13,784 bases of DNA from the NCBI GenBank assembly GCA_029261305.1, contig JAJDBO010000308.1, forward strand, positions 1 to 13,784. Reading direction: 5' to 3'. Origin of the DNA: Nitrospirales bacterium. GTDB lineage: Bacteria; Nitrospirota; Nitrospiria; Nitrospirales; UBA8639. The notes under the pieces are model-generated. The model had not been told where the DNA came from. It ran no database searches and worked only from the letters and a program-made list of their open reading frames with translations. Of this stretch, positions 8,261-13,784 are shown in pieces (the first letter of the stretch is position 1; every line of letters begins with the position of its first letter). Made by a program: the position numbers and the translations under genes.

Positions 8261-8267
8261 ACTAGTT
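8255..8267. repeat. Inverted repeat carrying the stop codons of both convergent genes
   Basis: AACTAG (8255-8260), a single A, then CTAGTT (8262-8267) form a perfect inverted repeat. The left TAG (8258-8260) ends the CHAT gene on the plus strand, and the right CTA (8262-8264) is the TAG of the minus-strand gene. No terminator fits between them, so each transcript must run into the other gene. Confidence 0.7.
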
Positions 8268-9191
8268 ATCCTGCCATTTTCTGTATATACCATCACTACT
8301 TTTTAGATTTGGGGAATGATCAAATAAAAAATCTTCAAATGAATTTTTGTGATCTATACTAAAGTCTGGTTCAAAAGGATACCAATCGTACCCAATTACT
8401 TCATTCCTATAATTATTATTCGCGCCTCGCACTTCTTCGATAATATCTTTGGGCAGAAAAGCAGGGGAAAACGCAATTGGTAGAATTTCCTTGCTTTCAA
8501 GAAGGATTCCTCTTTTTACAGCGTATCCAATCTTTGTATCAGCATTTGCATCAATAATCTGTCCTTTGAACCGTTTCAGCTTTGAAAATTCAAGCCTCAA
8601 ATCTGCGAGGGCTCTAGCATCAGCAGAATGTAAGAGTCCTGTATAGATCAGAGGGCGGCCAACCAAAAGTCGCCCAATAATTACAATTTTTTTATTTACC
8701 TTATCACGATCAACTGGGGGACCTGTCATATAATCTTTGAGATAAGTACATTGATCACTTAAATTTCTTTGAAGATCTACAGCCGCTACCCTCTGGATTG
8801 ATACATCGGAAAATCTGATTAAGGAAACATTGTCTATATTGGCTGAAGCAGAGCTAACGAAAAACCTTGAAAGGTTCAACGATAATTTAGCATCTCCTTT
8901 GTTAATAATTATTACCTGAGGAAGTGTGGATGGTACAGGAGGGAGTTCACTTAACTTAGGAAAACACTTTTCCGCTCTATCTAAAAACACTCCATCGGCC
9001 ACGTTATAAACATCTCCAACTTTTTGGTCCTCTGGCAGAAAAATGGGAATAAGATTGAGACGCTTGAAATATAAAATCAGGGTTTTTTCATAGTCCTCCT
9101 GCCCATTAGTTTTAATACGAGCGGCAAAGGTGATATTCACTGAATTTAATACAAATGAAAATAATATTAGCAGAATAATTATCAAGTTCAT
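8262..9191 (-). CDS. Secreted protein of unknown family, convergent with the CHAT gene
   Basis: I do not recognise this 309-residue protein with certainty. An N-terminal signal peptide (residues 1-23, very hydrophobic, likely cut after 'ITFA') predicts export to the periplasm or beyond. The mature part has no further membrane segment and only two cysteines (Cys76, Cys148), which could form a disulfide. It contains alternating beta-like stretches: 'PQVIIIN' (91-97), 'VSLIRFSDV' (122-130), 'KKIVIIGRLLVG' (167-178), and a lysine-rich section with strands around 200-240 ending in 'LPIAFSPAFL'. The charged/aromatic tail (about 248-309) looks flexible. The order of elements resembles, faintly, bacterial gasdermins, but those lack signal peptides and no defining motif is certain. 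AGGAG (complement of 9203-9207) lies 11 bases from the ATG. It is convergent with the TPR-CHAT gene with one base between the stop codons, so partnership is possible but not shown. Confidence 0.7.
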   Translation of the reverse strand: MNLIIILLILFSFVLNSVNITFAARIKTNGQEDYEKTLILYFKRLNLIPIFLPEDQKVGDVYNVADGVFLDRAEKCFPKLSELPPVPSTLPQVIIINKGDAKLSLNLSRFFVSSASANIDNVSLIRFSDVSIQRVAAVDLQRNLSDQCTYLKDYMTGPPVDRDKVNKKIVIIGRLLVGRPLIYTGLLHSADARALADLRLEFSKLKRFKGQIIDANADTKIGYAVKRGILLESKEILPIAFSPAFLPKDIIEEVRGANNNYRNEVIGYDWYPFEPDFSIDHKNSFEDFLFDHSPNLKSSDGIYRKWQDN

Positions 9192-9313
9192 TTTGAATTA
9201 TTCTCCTAGAATCAAAGACCCTAATAAATAATGACTGTTTAAAGAATTGGTGATTTGCGAAGGATTAGACCAACCAAGAAGCCAGCGGTGGTAGAAGGAT
9301 AAAGAATCTAAAC

Positions 9314-9433
9314 TTAACCAATCACACTCACTGCTGCCTTCGCCAGCCCTACAGGAATTTGATTAAACCAATTCCCAAAGGGGCATGATTTTCGATAGAG
9401 TTGGGATAGTGTTACAATTTTCGCTGTATCCCC
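9314..9433 (-). pseudogene. Possible gene remnant: 39 open codons without a start
   Basis: On the minus strand a frame bounded by TAG (complement of 9434-9436) and TAA (complement of 9314-9316) reads with protein-like composition, e.g. 'LYRKSCPFGNWFNQIPVG' then 'LAKAAVSVIG' at the end. There is no ATG, GTG or TTG at its beginning and no ribosome-binding site, so it cannot be a whole gene. It could be the last piece of a decayed gene or a chance open frame; 39 codons is within chance expectation. I cannot name a family. Confidence 0.2.
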
Positions 9434-9614
9434 CTACAAAATAGGGTAAAAAATTCAATTGCAGATATATCAATGAACCATTATCATCAAATATCCCAAG
9501 GAACAAACGACTCTATTTTAAATATTAATGAATTAAATTACGATTCATAATTTCCCGTGAACCTAGGTACTAAATTTTCTTTTGTCAATATTAGTGATGG
9601 ATACAATTATTATT

Positions 9615-9620
9615 GGAGGT
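9615..9620 (+). promoter_or_regulatory. Ribosome-binding site deciding the start of the first lipoprotein
   Basis: GGAGGT sits 6 bases before the ATG at 9627, an optimal spacing. It outranks the upstream TTG (9582) and the downstream ATG at 9687, which has no Shine-Dalgarno sequence even though it would give a shorter, more typical lipoprotein signal. Confidence 0.75.
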
Positions 9621-9626
9621 ATTCAA

Positions 9627-10040
9627 ATGAGAAAGAAACGCAGGCAATTCATAAAAGAATTTAATTTAGAAAATGCGTGTTCTCAGATGAAACTAATAAC
9701 TCTAATAATACTTGGCTTATCTCTTGTCGGCTGCAGCTCTGACATAGCTAATCGTTGCTATAAATGTGGAAAATTTCCACCAAAAAATAAAGAAGAAGTT
9801 TTGATTCTTGACTCTAAACCAACAAGGCCTTTTGACGTTATTGCCGATTTCCAGTCTAGGGGAGAAACTCCTAGTGATTTGCAAGAGAAGGCTGCTGCGA
9901 TTGGAGCTGATGCGGTAATAGTTTCCCATGTTGGTGGGTTTTATTCACGTGATGAGGAATGGGCATCTCAGGACAGGTACAAAGGGGAATTTCACGATCA
10001 CATTTTAGGCACGGCAATTAAATTTAAGGAGGAGAACTGA
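9627..10040 (+). CDS. Small lipoprotein with YbjQ/RcsF-like fold and CxxC motif
   Basis: This is a 137-residue protein from the ATG at 9627. It has a basic, unusually long n-region (about 20 residues, 'MRKKRRQF...'), a hydrophobic core and lipobox 'LVGC' with Cys36. Directly after the anchor comes 'RCYKCGKF', a CxxC pair (Cys44, Cys47) that could bind metal or form a disulfide. The remaining domain has the order 'EEVLIL...PFDVIADFQSRG...LQEKAAAIGADAVIVS', the alpha/beta pattern of the YbjQ/RcsF/DUF4156 group of small envelope proteins: a strand, a 'GADAV' turn after a helix, and a strand. A shorter start at 9687 is possible. The stop is one base before the next gene, so the two are co-translated. 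The family assignment comes from pattern only; function unknown, perhaps envelope sensing. Confidence 0.72.
   Translation: MRKKRRQFIKEFNLENACSQMKLITLIILGLSLVGCSSDIANRCYKCGKFPPKNKEEVLILDSKPTRPFDVIADFQSRGETPSDLQEKAAAIGADAVIVSHVGGFYSRDEEWASQDRYKGEFHDHILGTAIKFKEEN
10026..10034 (+). promoter_or_regulatory. Strong ribosome-binding site for the second lipoprotein
   Basis: AAGGAGGAG lies inside the last codons of the first lipoprotein gene, 7 bases before the ATG at 10042. It is the strongest Shine-Dalgarno sequence in the window and implies high expression of the second lipoprotein. Confidence 0.75.
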
Positions 10041-10041
10041 A

Positions 10042-10389
10042 ATGAGACTTAAGTCGGTTTTTATCTTAACTCAATTACTGTTACTAACAGCCTGTGCTTC
10101 AGTTGATGTAACAAAGACAAATAAAGGGTTTTACGAACCAACTAATCCTGCAGAAGTGCAAATTTTAAAGACATTGCCAGACAATAAATATGTAGAACTC
10201 GGGACAGTTACCGTATCTGGGTTTGACAGCCAGGAAACAGCAAAAATGCATAATGCTATCCGGGCAAAATCGTCAGCTCTAGGGGCAACTGCGGTCGTTC
10301 TCACCGAAGAAGGATTGATCCCTGCAGGATTTGGGTCTTATAAGCGATGGGCAACAGGCGTGGCTATTCGGGTCACTGAAAGCCAATAA
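10042..10389 (+). CDS. Small lipoprotein with YbjQ/RcsF-like fold
   Basis: This 115-residue protein has a clean lipoprotein signal, with lipobox 'LTAC' and lipidated Cys18; the +2 Ala suggests outer-membrane localisation. The mature domain reads 'NPAEVQILKTLPDNKYVELGTV' followed by a helix 'AKMHNAIRAKSSALGATAVVL' (the run is interrupted by no gaps; key elements are the P..V start, the LG turn and the ALGA helix end). This is the same order as in the preceding gene and as in the YbjQ/RcsF/DUF4156 lipoproteins. It lacks the CxxC of its neighbour. The two genes are one base apart and look like diverged tandem copies. No partner signalling genes of the Rcs type are in the window, so a stress-sensing role is only inference. 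Alternative: a generic outer-membrane lipoprotein of unknown function. Confidence 0.75.
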   Translation: MRLKSVFILTQLLLLTACASVDVTKTNKGFYEPTNPAEVQILKTLPDNKYVELGTVTVSGFDSQETAKMHNAIRAKSSALGATAVVLTEEGLIPAGFGSYKRWATGVAIRVTESQ

Positions 10390-10424
10390 ATTTAATAAGG
10401 ATTGCTGATACATATTTGGGGGGA

Positions 10425-10442
10425 AATCAATAAATATTGATT
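10425..10442. repeat. Perfect AT-rich hairpin between the lipoprotein pair and tRNA-Leu
   Basis: AATCAAT (10425-10431) and ATTGATT (10436-10442) are perfect complements around a 4-base loop. It touches the 3' end of the tRNA gene, where transcripts from both sides must stop. It lacks a following T run on the plus strand and is almost all A-T pairs, so it is not a convincing intrinsic terminator; it may act in tRNA 3' trimming or be incidental. Confidence 0.35.
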
Positions 10443-10525
10443 GGTGCCGAAGCCGGGACTTGAACCCGGACGGGTTTCCCCACACGCCCCTCAAACGTGC
10501 GCGTCTGCCATTCCGCCACTTCGGC
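10442..10525 (-). tRNA. tRNA-Leu (anticodon GAG)
   Basis: The minus strand folds as a complete 84-base class II tRNA. The acceptor stem is GCCGAAG/CTTCGGC, followed by discriminator A and an encoded CCA. The anticodon stem is CACGT/GCGTG (one G-U pair) around loop TTGAGGG, which gives anticodon GAG for the Leu codons CUC and CUU. A long variable arm with GUGGGGAAACCCGUC-type pairing and the T arm with GTTCAAGTC complete the structure. A discriminator of A and a long variable arm are both expected for bacterial tRNA-Leu. The 3' end faces the accessory stretch at 4905-10389, the usual geometry for an integration site, though I see no repeated tRNA end there. Confidence 0.97.
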
Positions 10526-10534
10526 CTGGGCGGG

Positions 10535-10564
10535 ATTATAGGTAGGCGTTTTAACAGTTGTCAA
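10535..10564 (-). promoter_or_regulatory. Near-perfect sigma-70 promoter of tRNA-Leu
   Basis: On the minus strand TTGACA (complement of 10559-10564) and TATAAT (complement of 10535-10540) are both exact consensus hexamers, with an 18-base spacer. The 9 bases between the -10 and the tRNA 5' end are GC-rich (complement of ctgggcggg), the kind of discriminator linked with stringent control of stable RNA genes. Confidence 0.88.
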
Positions 10565-10586
10565 TCAAGCATCCCTACGGTACAAT
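10558..10586 (+). promoter_or_regulatory. Promoter of the HAD-queE-pepA-nagZ operon
   Basis: TTGTCA (10558-10563), a 17-base spacer and TACAAT (10581-10586) give a strong sigma-70-type promoter on the plus strand, with transcription expected to begin about 35 bases before the ATG at 10629. Its -35 shares five of six positions with the -35 of the divergent tRNA-Leu promoter. Confidence 0.72.
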
Positions 10587-10628
10587 TCTCAGGTTGGGTT
10601 ACTTCTCATCTTAGAGCTTCAAATTTCC

Positions 10629-11324
10629 ATGTCCGATTCCCATCTCCCTTCTTCGTCCCAATCTTCGCCCGACAGCACTGTTGGTGCATTTTTCGATGTC
10701 GATAATACATTGATCCCCGGGCAATCCATTGAAATCCGCTTTGTGCGCTATTTGTGGAAAAACGGGTTTTTATCCAAGCGCGTGCTAATCGATAGCGGAC
10801 TGTATTTGCTGTTCAACCTTCTCGAATTTTCTCTTCGTCCCTTGAGAGAACGAAAAATCTATTTGACTGATAAACGACCCGAGGGCATTGAGCCTCTGGC
10901 CAAATGGTTTGTTCGATCAGAGATCTGTCCACGCTTATCATTAAAGGGCACCACGGCTTTAGCCCAGCATCTTCACGCGGGCCATCAGGTGGCCCTAGTG
11001 AGTGGTACTCCTGAATTTCTCATTAAACCTCTGGCGCATTTTTTGGATGTGCCAAATGTATTTGCTGCCAAACTCGAAACGAATGAAGACGGCTACACAG
11101 GACGAGTTCATTCCCCTTATCCTTATGGTGAAGGAAAACGCCGATTACTCCAAACCTTCTCAGAAACCCATGGCGTGGATCTGGCTCAAAGCTACGCCTA
11201 TGGGGATAGCCCAGGCGACATTCAAGCGTTAGAATCTGTCGGCCATCCTCTCGTCGTGAATCCCATTCGTGGGATGGCCAAAATTGCGCGCCGACATCGA
11301 TGGCCCATCGCTCTCTGGGCTTAG
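10629..11324 (+). CDS. HAD-IB family phosphatase (SerB/CicA-like)
   Basis: This is a haloacid-dehalogenase hydrolase of subfamily IB, the group that includes phosphoserine phosphatase and CicA. All four motifs are visible: motif I 'FFDVDNTL' (nucleophile Asp23, acid/base Asp25), motif II 'ALVSGT' (Ser125), the motif III lysine in 'GEGKRR' (Lys170), and motif IV 'YAYGDSPGDIQAL' (Asp193, Asp197 for Mg2+). An alpha-helical cap fills about 33-110. The 231-residue length suits the family and no signal peptide or membrane anchor is evident. It is first in an apparent operon, 27 bases ahead of queE, with a weak ribosome-binding site. The substrate cannot be read from the sequence; a phosphomonoester is likely. 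Start at 10629 is the first ATG after the promoter. Confidence 0.85.
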   Translation: MSDSHLPSSSQSSPDSTVGAFFDVDNTLIPGQSIEIRFVRYLWKNGFLSKRVLIDSGLYLLFNLLEFSLRPLRERKIYLTDKRPEGIEPLAKWFVRSEICPRLSLKGTTALAQHLHAGHQVALVSGTPEFLIKPLAHFLDVPNVFAAKLETNEDGYTGRVHSPYPYGEGKRRLLQTFSETHGVDLAQSYAYGDSPGDIQALESVGHPLVVNPIRGMAKIARRHRWPIALWA

Positions 11325-11351
11325 CAGGATGTTCAACAAACCTGCATATCC

Positions 11352-12050
11352 ATGAGCATCCCGACGTCACTTCCGCTGCAGCCCAGCTCTTCCCCCGACA
11401 CCCCAGAATCCACACTCCGAATCACGGAAATTTTTCATAGTATTCAAGGGGAATCCACCTATGCCGGACAACCCTGTGTCTTTGTCCGACTGACAGGATG
11501 CCCGCTTCGGTGCTCTTGGTGTGATACGGCCTATGCCTTTCATGGCGGCAAGGACATGAGTCTGGATGCCGTGCTCGAACACGTCACCAGCTACGGCTGC
11601 CCATTGGTTGAAGTGACAGGAGGGGAACCCCTTTCCCAGCCAAGCGCATTCGAATTAATTTCCCGTCTATGCGATGAACATTTCGAAGTCTTAATTGAAA
11701 CCAGCGGAGCCATTGACATTGCCCAAGTCGATTCACGTGCTCAAATCATCATGGATATCAAATGTCCCGGCAGTGAAATGGAAGACCGAATGCTCTGGGA
11801 TAATCTCGAACACATCACTGAAAAAGATCAGGTAAAATTTGTCATAAGCGACCGTCGGGATTACGATTGGGCTGTAGACGTCGTGAAGCGGAATCAACTG
11901 ACCGAACGGTGTCCGGTGTTGTTTAGCCCAGTATTTGGCGGGCAAGAGTTACGGCCCATGGCGGAGTGGATTCTTCAGGATCAACTACAAGTTCGTTTTC
12001 AAGTGCAGCTCCATAAATTTATTTGGGACCCCGATACACGTGGGGTCTAA
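11352..12050 (+). CDS. queE: 7-carboxy-7-deazaguanine synthase QueE
   Basis: QueE is the radical SAM enzyme that converts 6-carboxytetrahydropterin to 7-carboxy-7-deazaguanine on the path to queuosine and preQ0. The cluster motif 'GCPLRCSWCDTAYAF' gives Cys50, Cys54 and Cys57 (CxxxCxxC). Upstream lies the family opening 'ITEIFHSIQGESTYAG' (24-39). 'EVTGGEPLSQP' (87-97) is the SAM-binding GGEP motif, and 'QVQLHKFIWDP' (217-227) is the typical C-terminal end. The 232 residues include about 20 extra, low-complexity (Ser/Pro) residues at the N-terminus. No other in-frame start lies closer to the conserved part, so the ATG at 11352 is kept. No queC, queD or queF is in this window. Confidence 0.95.
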   Translation: MSIPTSLPLQPSSSPDTPESTLRITEIFHSIQGESTYAGQPCVFVRLTGCPLRCSWCDTAYAFHGGKDMSLDAVLEHVTSYGCPLVEVTGGEPLSQPSAFELISRLCDEHFEVLIETSGAIDIAQVDSRAQIIMDIKCPGSEMEDRMLWDNLEHITEKDQVKFVISDRRDYDWAVDVVKRNQLTERCPVLFSPVFGGQELRPMAEWILQDQLQVRFQVQLHKFIWDPDTRGV

Positions 12051-12098
12051 CCTTTTCAAGAAACAATCAATCCTACATCAAGAGGAATAGGAGACCAT

Positions 12099-13607
12099 AT
12101 GAATTGTCAGGTGAAGCAGGGAGACATCAATAAAGAAGCCACCGAGGTGTTGGTGTTAGGTGGTTATGAAGACGACAACACATTGCCCAAGGACTATCAG
12201 GGACTGGATAAAGCACTGGGAGGGCAACTCCAAGAGCTGAATAAAAATGGAGAATTTACTGGAAAAAATCAGCAGGCGGTTTTGATTCATACGCGAGGAG
12301 CTGTACCCGCGAAACGTATTCTCTTCATGGGATTGGGAAAGAAAAAAGAAGTGACGTTGGATCGAGTGCGACAGGCTATGGGTACGGCCTCGAAAAAAGT
12401 AAAGCAGGCCGGCGCCCAAGCATTTTCAGCACCTTTGTTAGGAGCTGAGGCCTTAAGTTTATCTTCATCCGACATCGCACAGGCCATGGTGGAAGGTGCC
12501 ATCTTAGGTGGATACCAATTCAACGACTATCGAACAAAGACCGGCAAGGAGGCCAAAGAGGTTCGGTCCATTACCTTACTAACAAGCAACGCCAATCAAA
12601 TCAGTGGGATCAAGACGGGTGCAAAGCGCGGGGAAGCCAGTGCCCAGGCCACCTCGTTGGCCCGCGATCTATGTAATCACCCAGCCAATGTCATGACCCC
12701 CACTCGGGTGGCCCAGGAAGCCAAAAAGATTGCCAAAGAGTCAAAAATAAAATTGACCGTGTTGGAACGAAAAGATCAAGAAAAATTAGGCATGGGTGGC
12801 ATGATTGGCGTATCGCAGGGGAGCCAGCAACCCCCCAAGTTTCTCATCCTAGAATATTCCGGCGGCAAGAAAAAAGAAGCACCCATTATCCTTGTTGGGA
12901 AAACCGTCACATTTGATTCTGGAGGTATTTCACTCAAGCCTTCTGAAAATATGGAACATATGAAAGCCGACATGACCGGCGGCGCCGAAGTGTTGGGCGC
13001 TGTGCGTGCGGCGGCTCGCCTGAAGTTGCCGATTAATCTGGTGGGCATCCTTCCAGCTGTCGAAAATATGCCCGGCGGCCGAGCCACAAGACCTGGGGAT
13101 ATCCTGAATATGCTCAACGGCAAAACCGTTGAGGTTCAAAATACCGATGCCGAAGGTCGGCTGATCCTCGCTGACGGCCTCTCCTACGCCACCCGGCTCA
13201 AACCAAAATGTGTGGTGGACATTGCCACTCTCACCGGCGCATGCATCGTGGCTTTAGGTCAATTCGCCATCGGCATGTTGGGCAACGATGACAAACTCAA
13301 AGCCGAACTAAAAAAAGCCGGCGAGCAAGCAGGCGAACGCGTGTGGGAAATGCCACTCTGGGATGAATATTTTGAACAACTCAAAAGTGATGTGGCGGAC
13401 ATGCGCAATATCGGTGGTCGTGGAGGTGGGATGATCACCGCCGGTATGTTCTTGAGTAAATTTGTCGGCGATTACCCTTGGGTGCATCTTGACATTGCGA
13501 GCACCGATTGGAGTGCCTCTGAGCGTCCATATGTTGGCAAAGGACCAACAGCCATCGGAACACGACTCCTGGTGCAGTTTTTAATTAATCGCGCTGGAAA
13601 TTCCTGA
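12099..13607 (+). CDS. pepA: Leucyl aminopeptidase PepA (peptidase family M17)
   Basis: PepA is a cytosolic two-metal (Zn/Mn) aminopeptidase, normally a hexamer, that releases N-terminal residues from peptides. An N-terminal macro-like domain (about 1-160) precedes the catalytic domain. All active-site residues are in place: Lys268 and Asp273 in 'VGKTVTFDSGGISLKP', catalytic Lys280, Asp291 in 'KADMTGGAEV', then the family signature 'NTDAEGRL' with Asp350, Glu352 and catalytic Arg354. Each position is two less than in E. coli PepA, and the 502-residue length is normal. The ATG at 12099 has AGGAG at 12089-12093. In some bacteria PepA also binds DNA (Xer recombination, carAB control); nothing here shows whether that applies. 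It is 48 bases after queE, in the same direction. Confidence 0.97.
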   Translation: MNCQVKQGDINKEATEVLVLGGYEDDNTLPKDYQGLDKALGGQLQELNKNGEFTGKNQQAVLIHTRGAVPAKRILFMGLGKKKEVTLDRVRQAMGTASKKVKQAGAQAFSAPLLGAEALSLSSSDIAQAMVEGAILGGYQFNDYRTKTGKEAKEVRSITLLTSNANQISGIKTGAKRGEASAQATSLARDLCNHPANVMTPTRVAQEAKKIAKESKIKLTVLERKDQEKLGMGGMIGVSQGSQQPPKFLILEYSGGKKKEAPIILVGKTVTFDSGGISLKPSENMEHMKADMTGGAEVLGAVRAAARLKLPINLVGILPAVENMPGGRATRPGDILNMLNGKTVEVQNTDAEGRLILADGLSYATRLKPKCVVDIATLTGACIVALGQFAIGMLGNDDKLKAELKKAGEQAGERVWEMPLWDEYFEQLKSDVADMRNIGGRGGGMITAGMFLSKFVGDYPWVHLDIASTDWSASERPYVGKGPTAIGTRLLVQFLINRAGNS

Positions 13608-13620
13608 AGGACTTCTCCCG

Positions 13621-13784
13621 ATGACGAATCGAGACACCATCGGCCAACTCTTAATGGTCGGGTTCCAAGGCACGGAACTCTCTGCTGAGTTTATTGACTG
13701 GCTTCAGGAGTTTCGCCCCGGTGGTGTCATTCTGTTTTCGCGCAACTTGGTCGATCCCGAGCAAGTTGCGCGACTCACCAATTC
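13621..13784 (+). CDS. nagZ: Beta-N-acetylhexosaminidase NagZ, N-terminus (3' partial)
   Basis: The frame from the ATG at 13621 is open to the right edge (54 codons). 'IGQLLMVGFQGTEL' and 'RPGGVILFSRNL' are the first conserved blocks of glycoside hydrolase family 3 NagZ, the cytosolic enzyme that removes GlcNAc from anhydro-muropeptides during cell-wall recycling. GAAGGA at 13606-13611 lies 9 bases upstream and overlaps the pepA stop, so the two genes are coupled. The catalytic His/Asp part lies beyond the window, so completeness cannot be judged. A family-3 beta-glucosidase is a less likely reading because of the short, signal-free start. Confidence 0.88.
   Translation, partial: MTNRDTIGQLLMVGFQGTELSAEFIDWLQEFRPGGVILFSRNLVDPEQVARLTN

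Larger units (their letters stand above)
9192..9626. other. 435-bp divergent intergenic region
   Basis: This must hold the promoters of the minus-strand secreted protein and the plus-strand lipoprotein pair; no -35/-10 set is clear on either strand. Visible items are a possible gene remnant on the minus strand (9314-9433), a small hairpin CCCTA/TAGGG (9432-9446), and an AT-rich dyad ATGAAT/ATTCAT (9528-9533 and 9543-9548) about 80 bases before the lipoprotein start, which could be an operator. Composition is strongly AT-biased near 9481-9540 (about 22% GC). Confidence 0.5.

Noticed and set aside
5479..9567. Shared ACCTAGG 7-mer upstream of the CHAT gene (5478-5484) and of the lipoprotein pair (9561-9567)
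   Set aside because: Only seven bases match, flanks differ, and distances to the starts differ; chance is sufficient.
11023..11415. 130-codon minus-strand open frame opposite the HAD gene and the start of queE
   Set aside because: It is antisense to two well-supported genes with complete active-site motifs and has no family resemblance.
1..13784. CRISPR array, insertion sequence or rRNA
   Set aside because: No regularly spaced repeats, no transposase or integrase motifs and no rRNA-like segments were seen. The CHAT gene is therefore not part of a type III-E CRISPR locus here.

Overview
The window reads as chromosomal DNA of a Gram-negative bacterium. It has System I cytochrome c maturation genes, several lipoprotein signals, and NagZ cell-wall recycling. 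The gene style and moderate GC suggest something like a Nitrospirota (Nitrospira-type) genome, but that is a tentative impression because no rRNA or phylogenetic marker is present.

Region 1 (1-4904, + strand) is the back half of a ccm operon. It holds a 5'-truncated CcmE-like OB-fold protein with a CcmD-like tail, a canonical heme-chaperone CcmE, the heme lyase subunit CcmF, a CcmG/ResA-type thioredoxin, CcmH, and a short CcmI. Together these pass heme to apocytochrome c and keep the apocytochrome thiols reduced on the periplasmic side of the inner membrane. The operon probably begins with ccmA, ccmB and ccmC upstream of the window.

Region 2 (4905-10441) is an AT-rich accessory stretch inserted between the ccm operon and a tRNA gene. 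It starts with a 587-bp gap holding an unexplained GC-rich block. Next is a 922-residue TPR-CHAT protease-like lipoprotein (+) with an intact His/Cys dyad. A secreted protein of unknown family (-) is convergent with it, separated by one base. A 435-bp gap follows, then two adjacent small lipoproteins (+) of one apparent fold (YbjQ/RcsF-like). All four proteins carry export signals, so this looks like an envelope module. The most speculative but most interesting idea is that the CHAT protease and the convergent secreted protein form a protease/effector pair. The secreted protein shows a faint gasdermin-like pattern.

Region 3 (10442-13784) returns to core content. A tRNA-Leu(GAG) (-) has a near-perfect sigma-70 promoter. 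That promoter's -35 element overlaps the -35 of a promoter facing the other way, which drives an apparent + strand operon: an HAD-IB phosphatase, queE (7-carboxy-7-deazaguanine synthase), pepA (M17 leucyl aminopeptidase) and the start of nagZ (GH3 beta-N-acetylhexosaminidase, cut by the window end).
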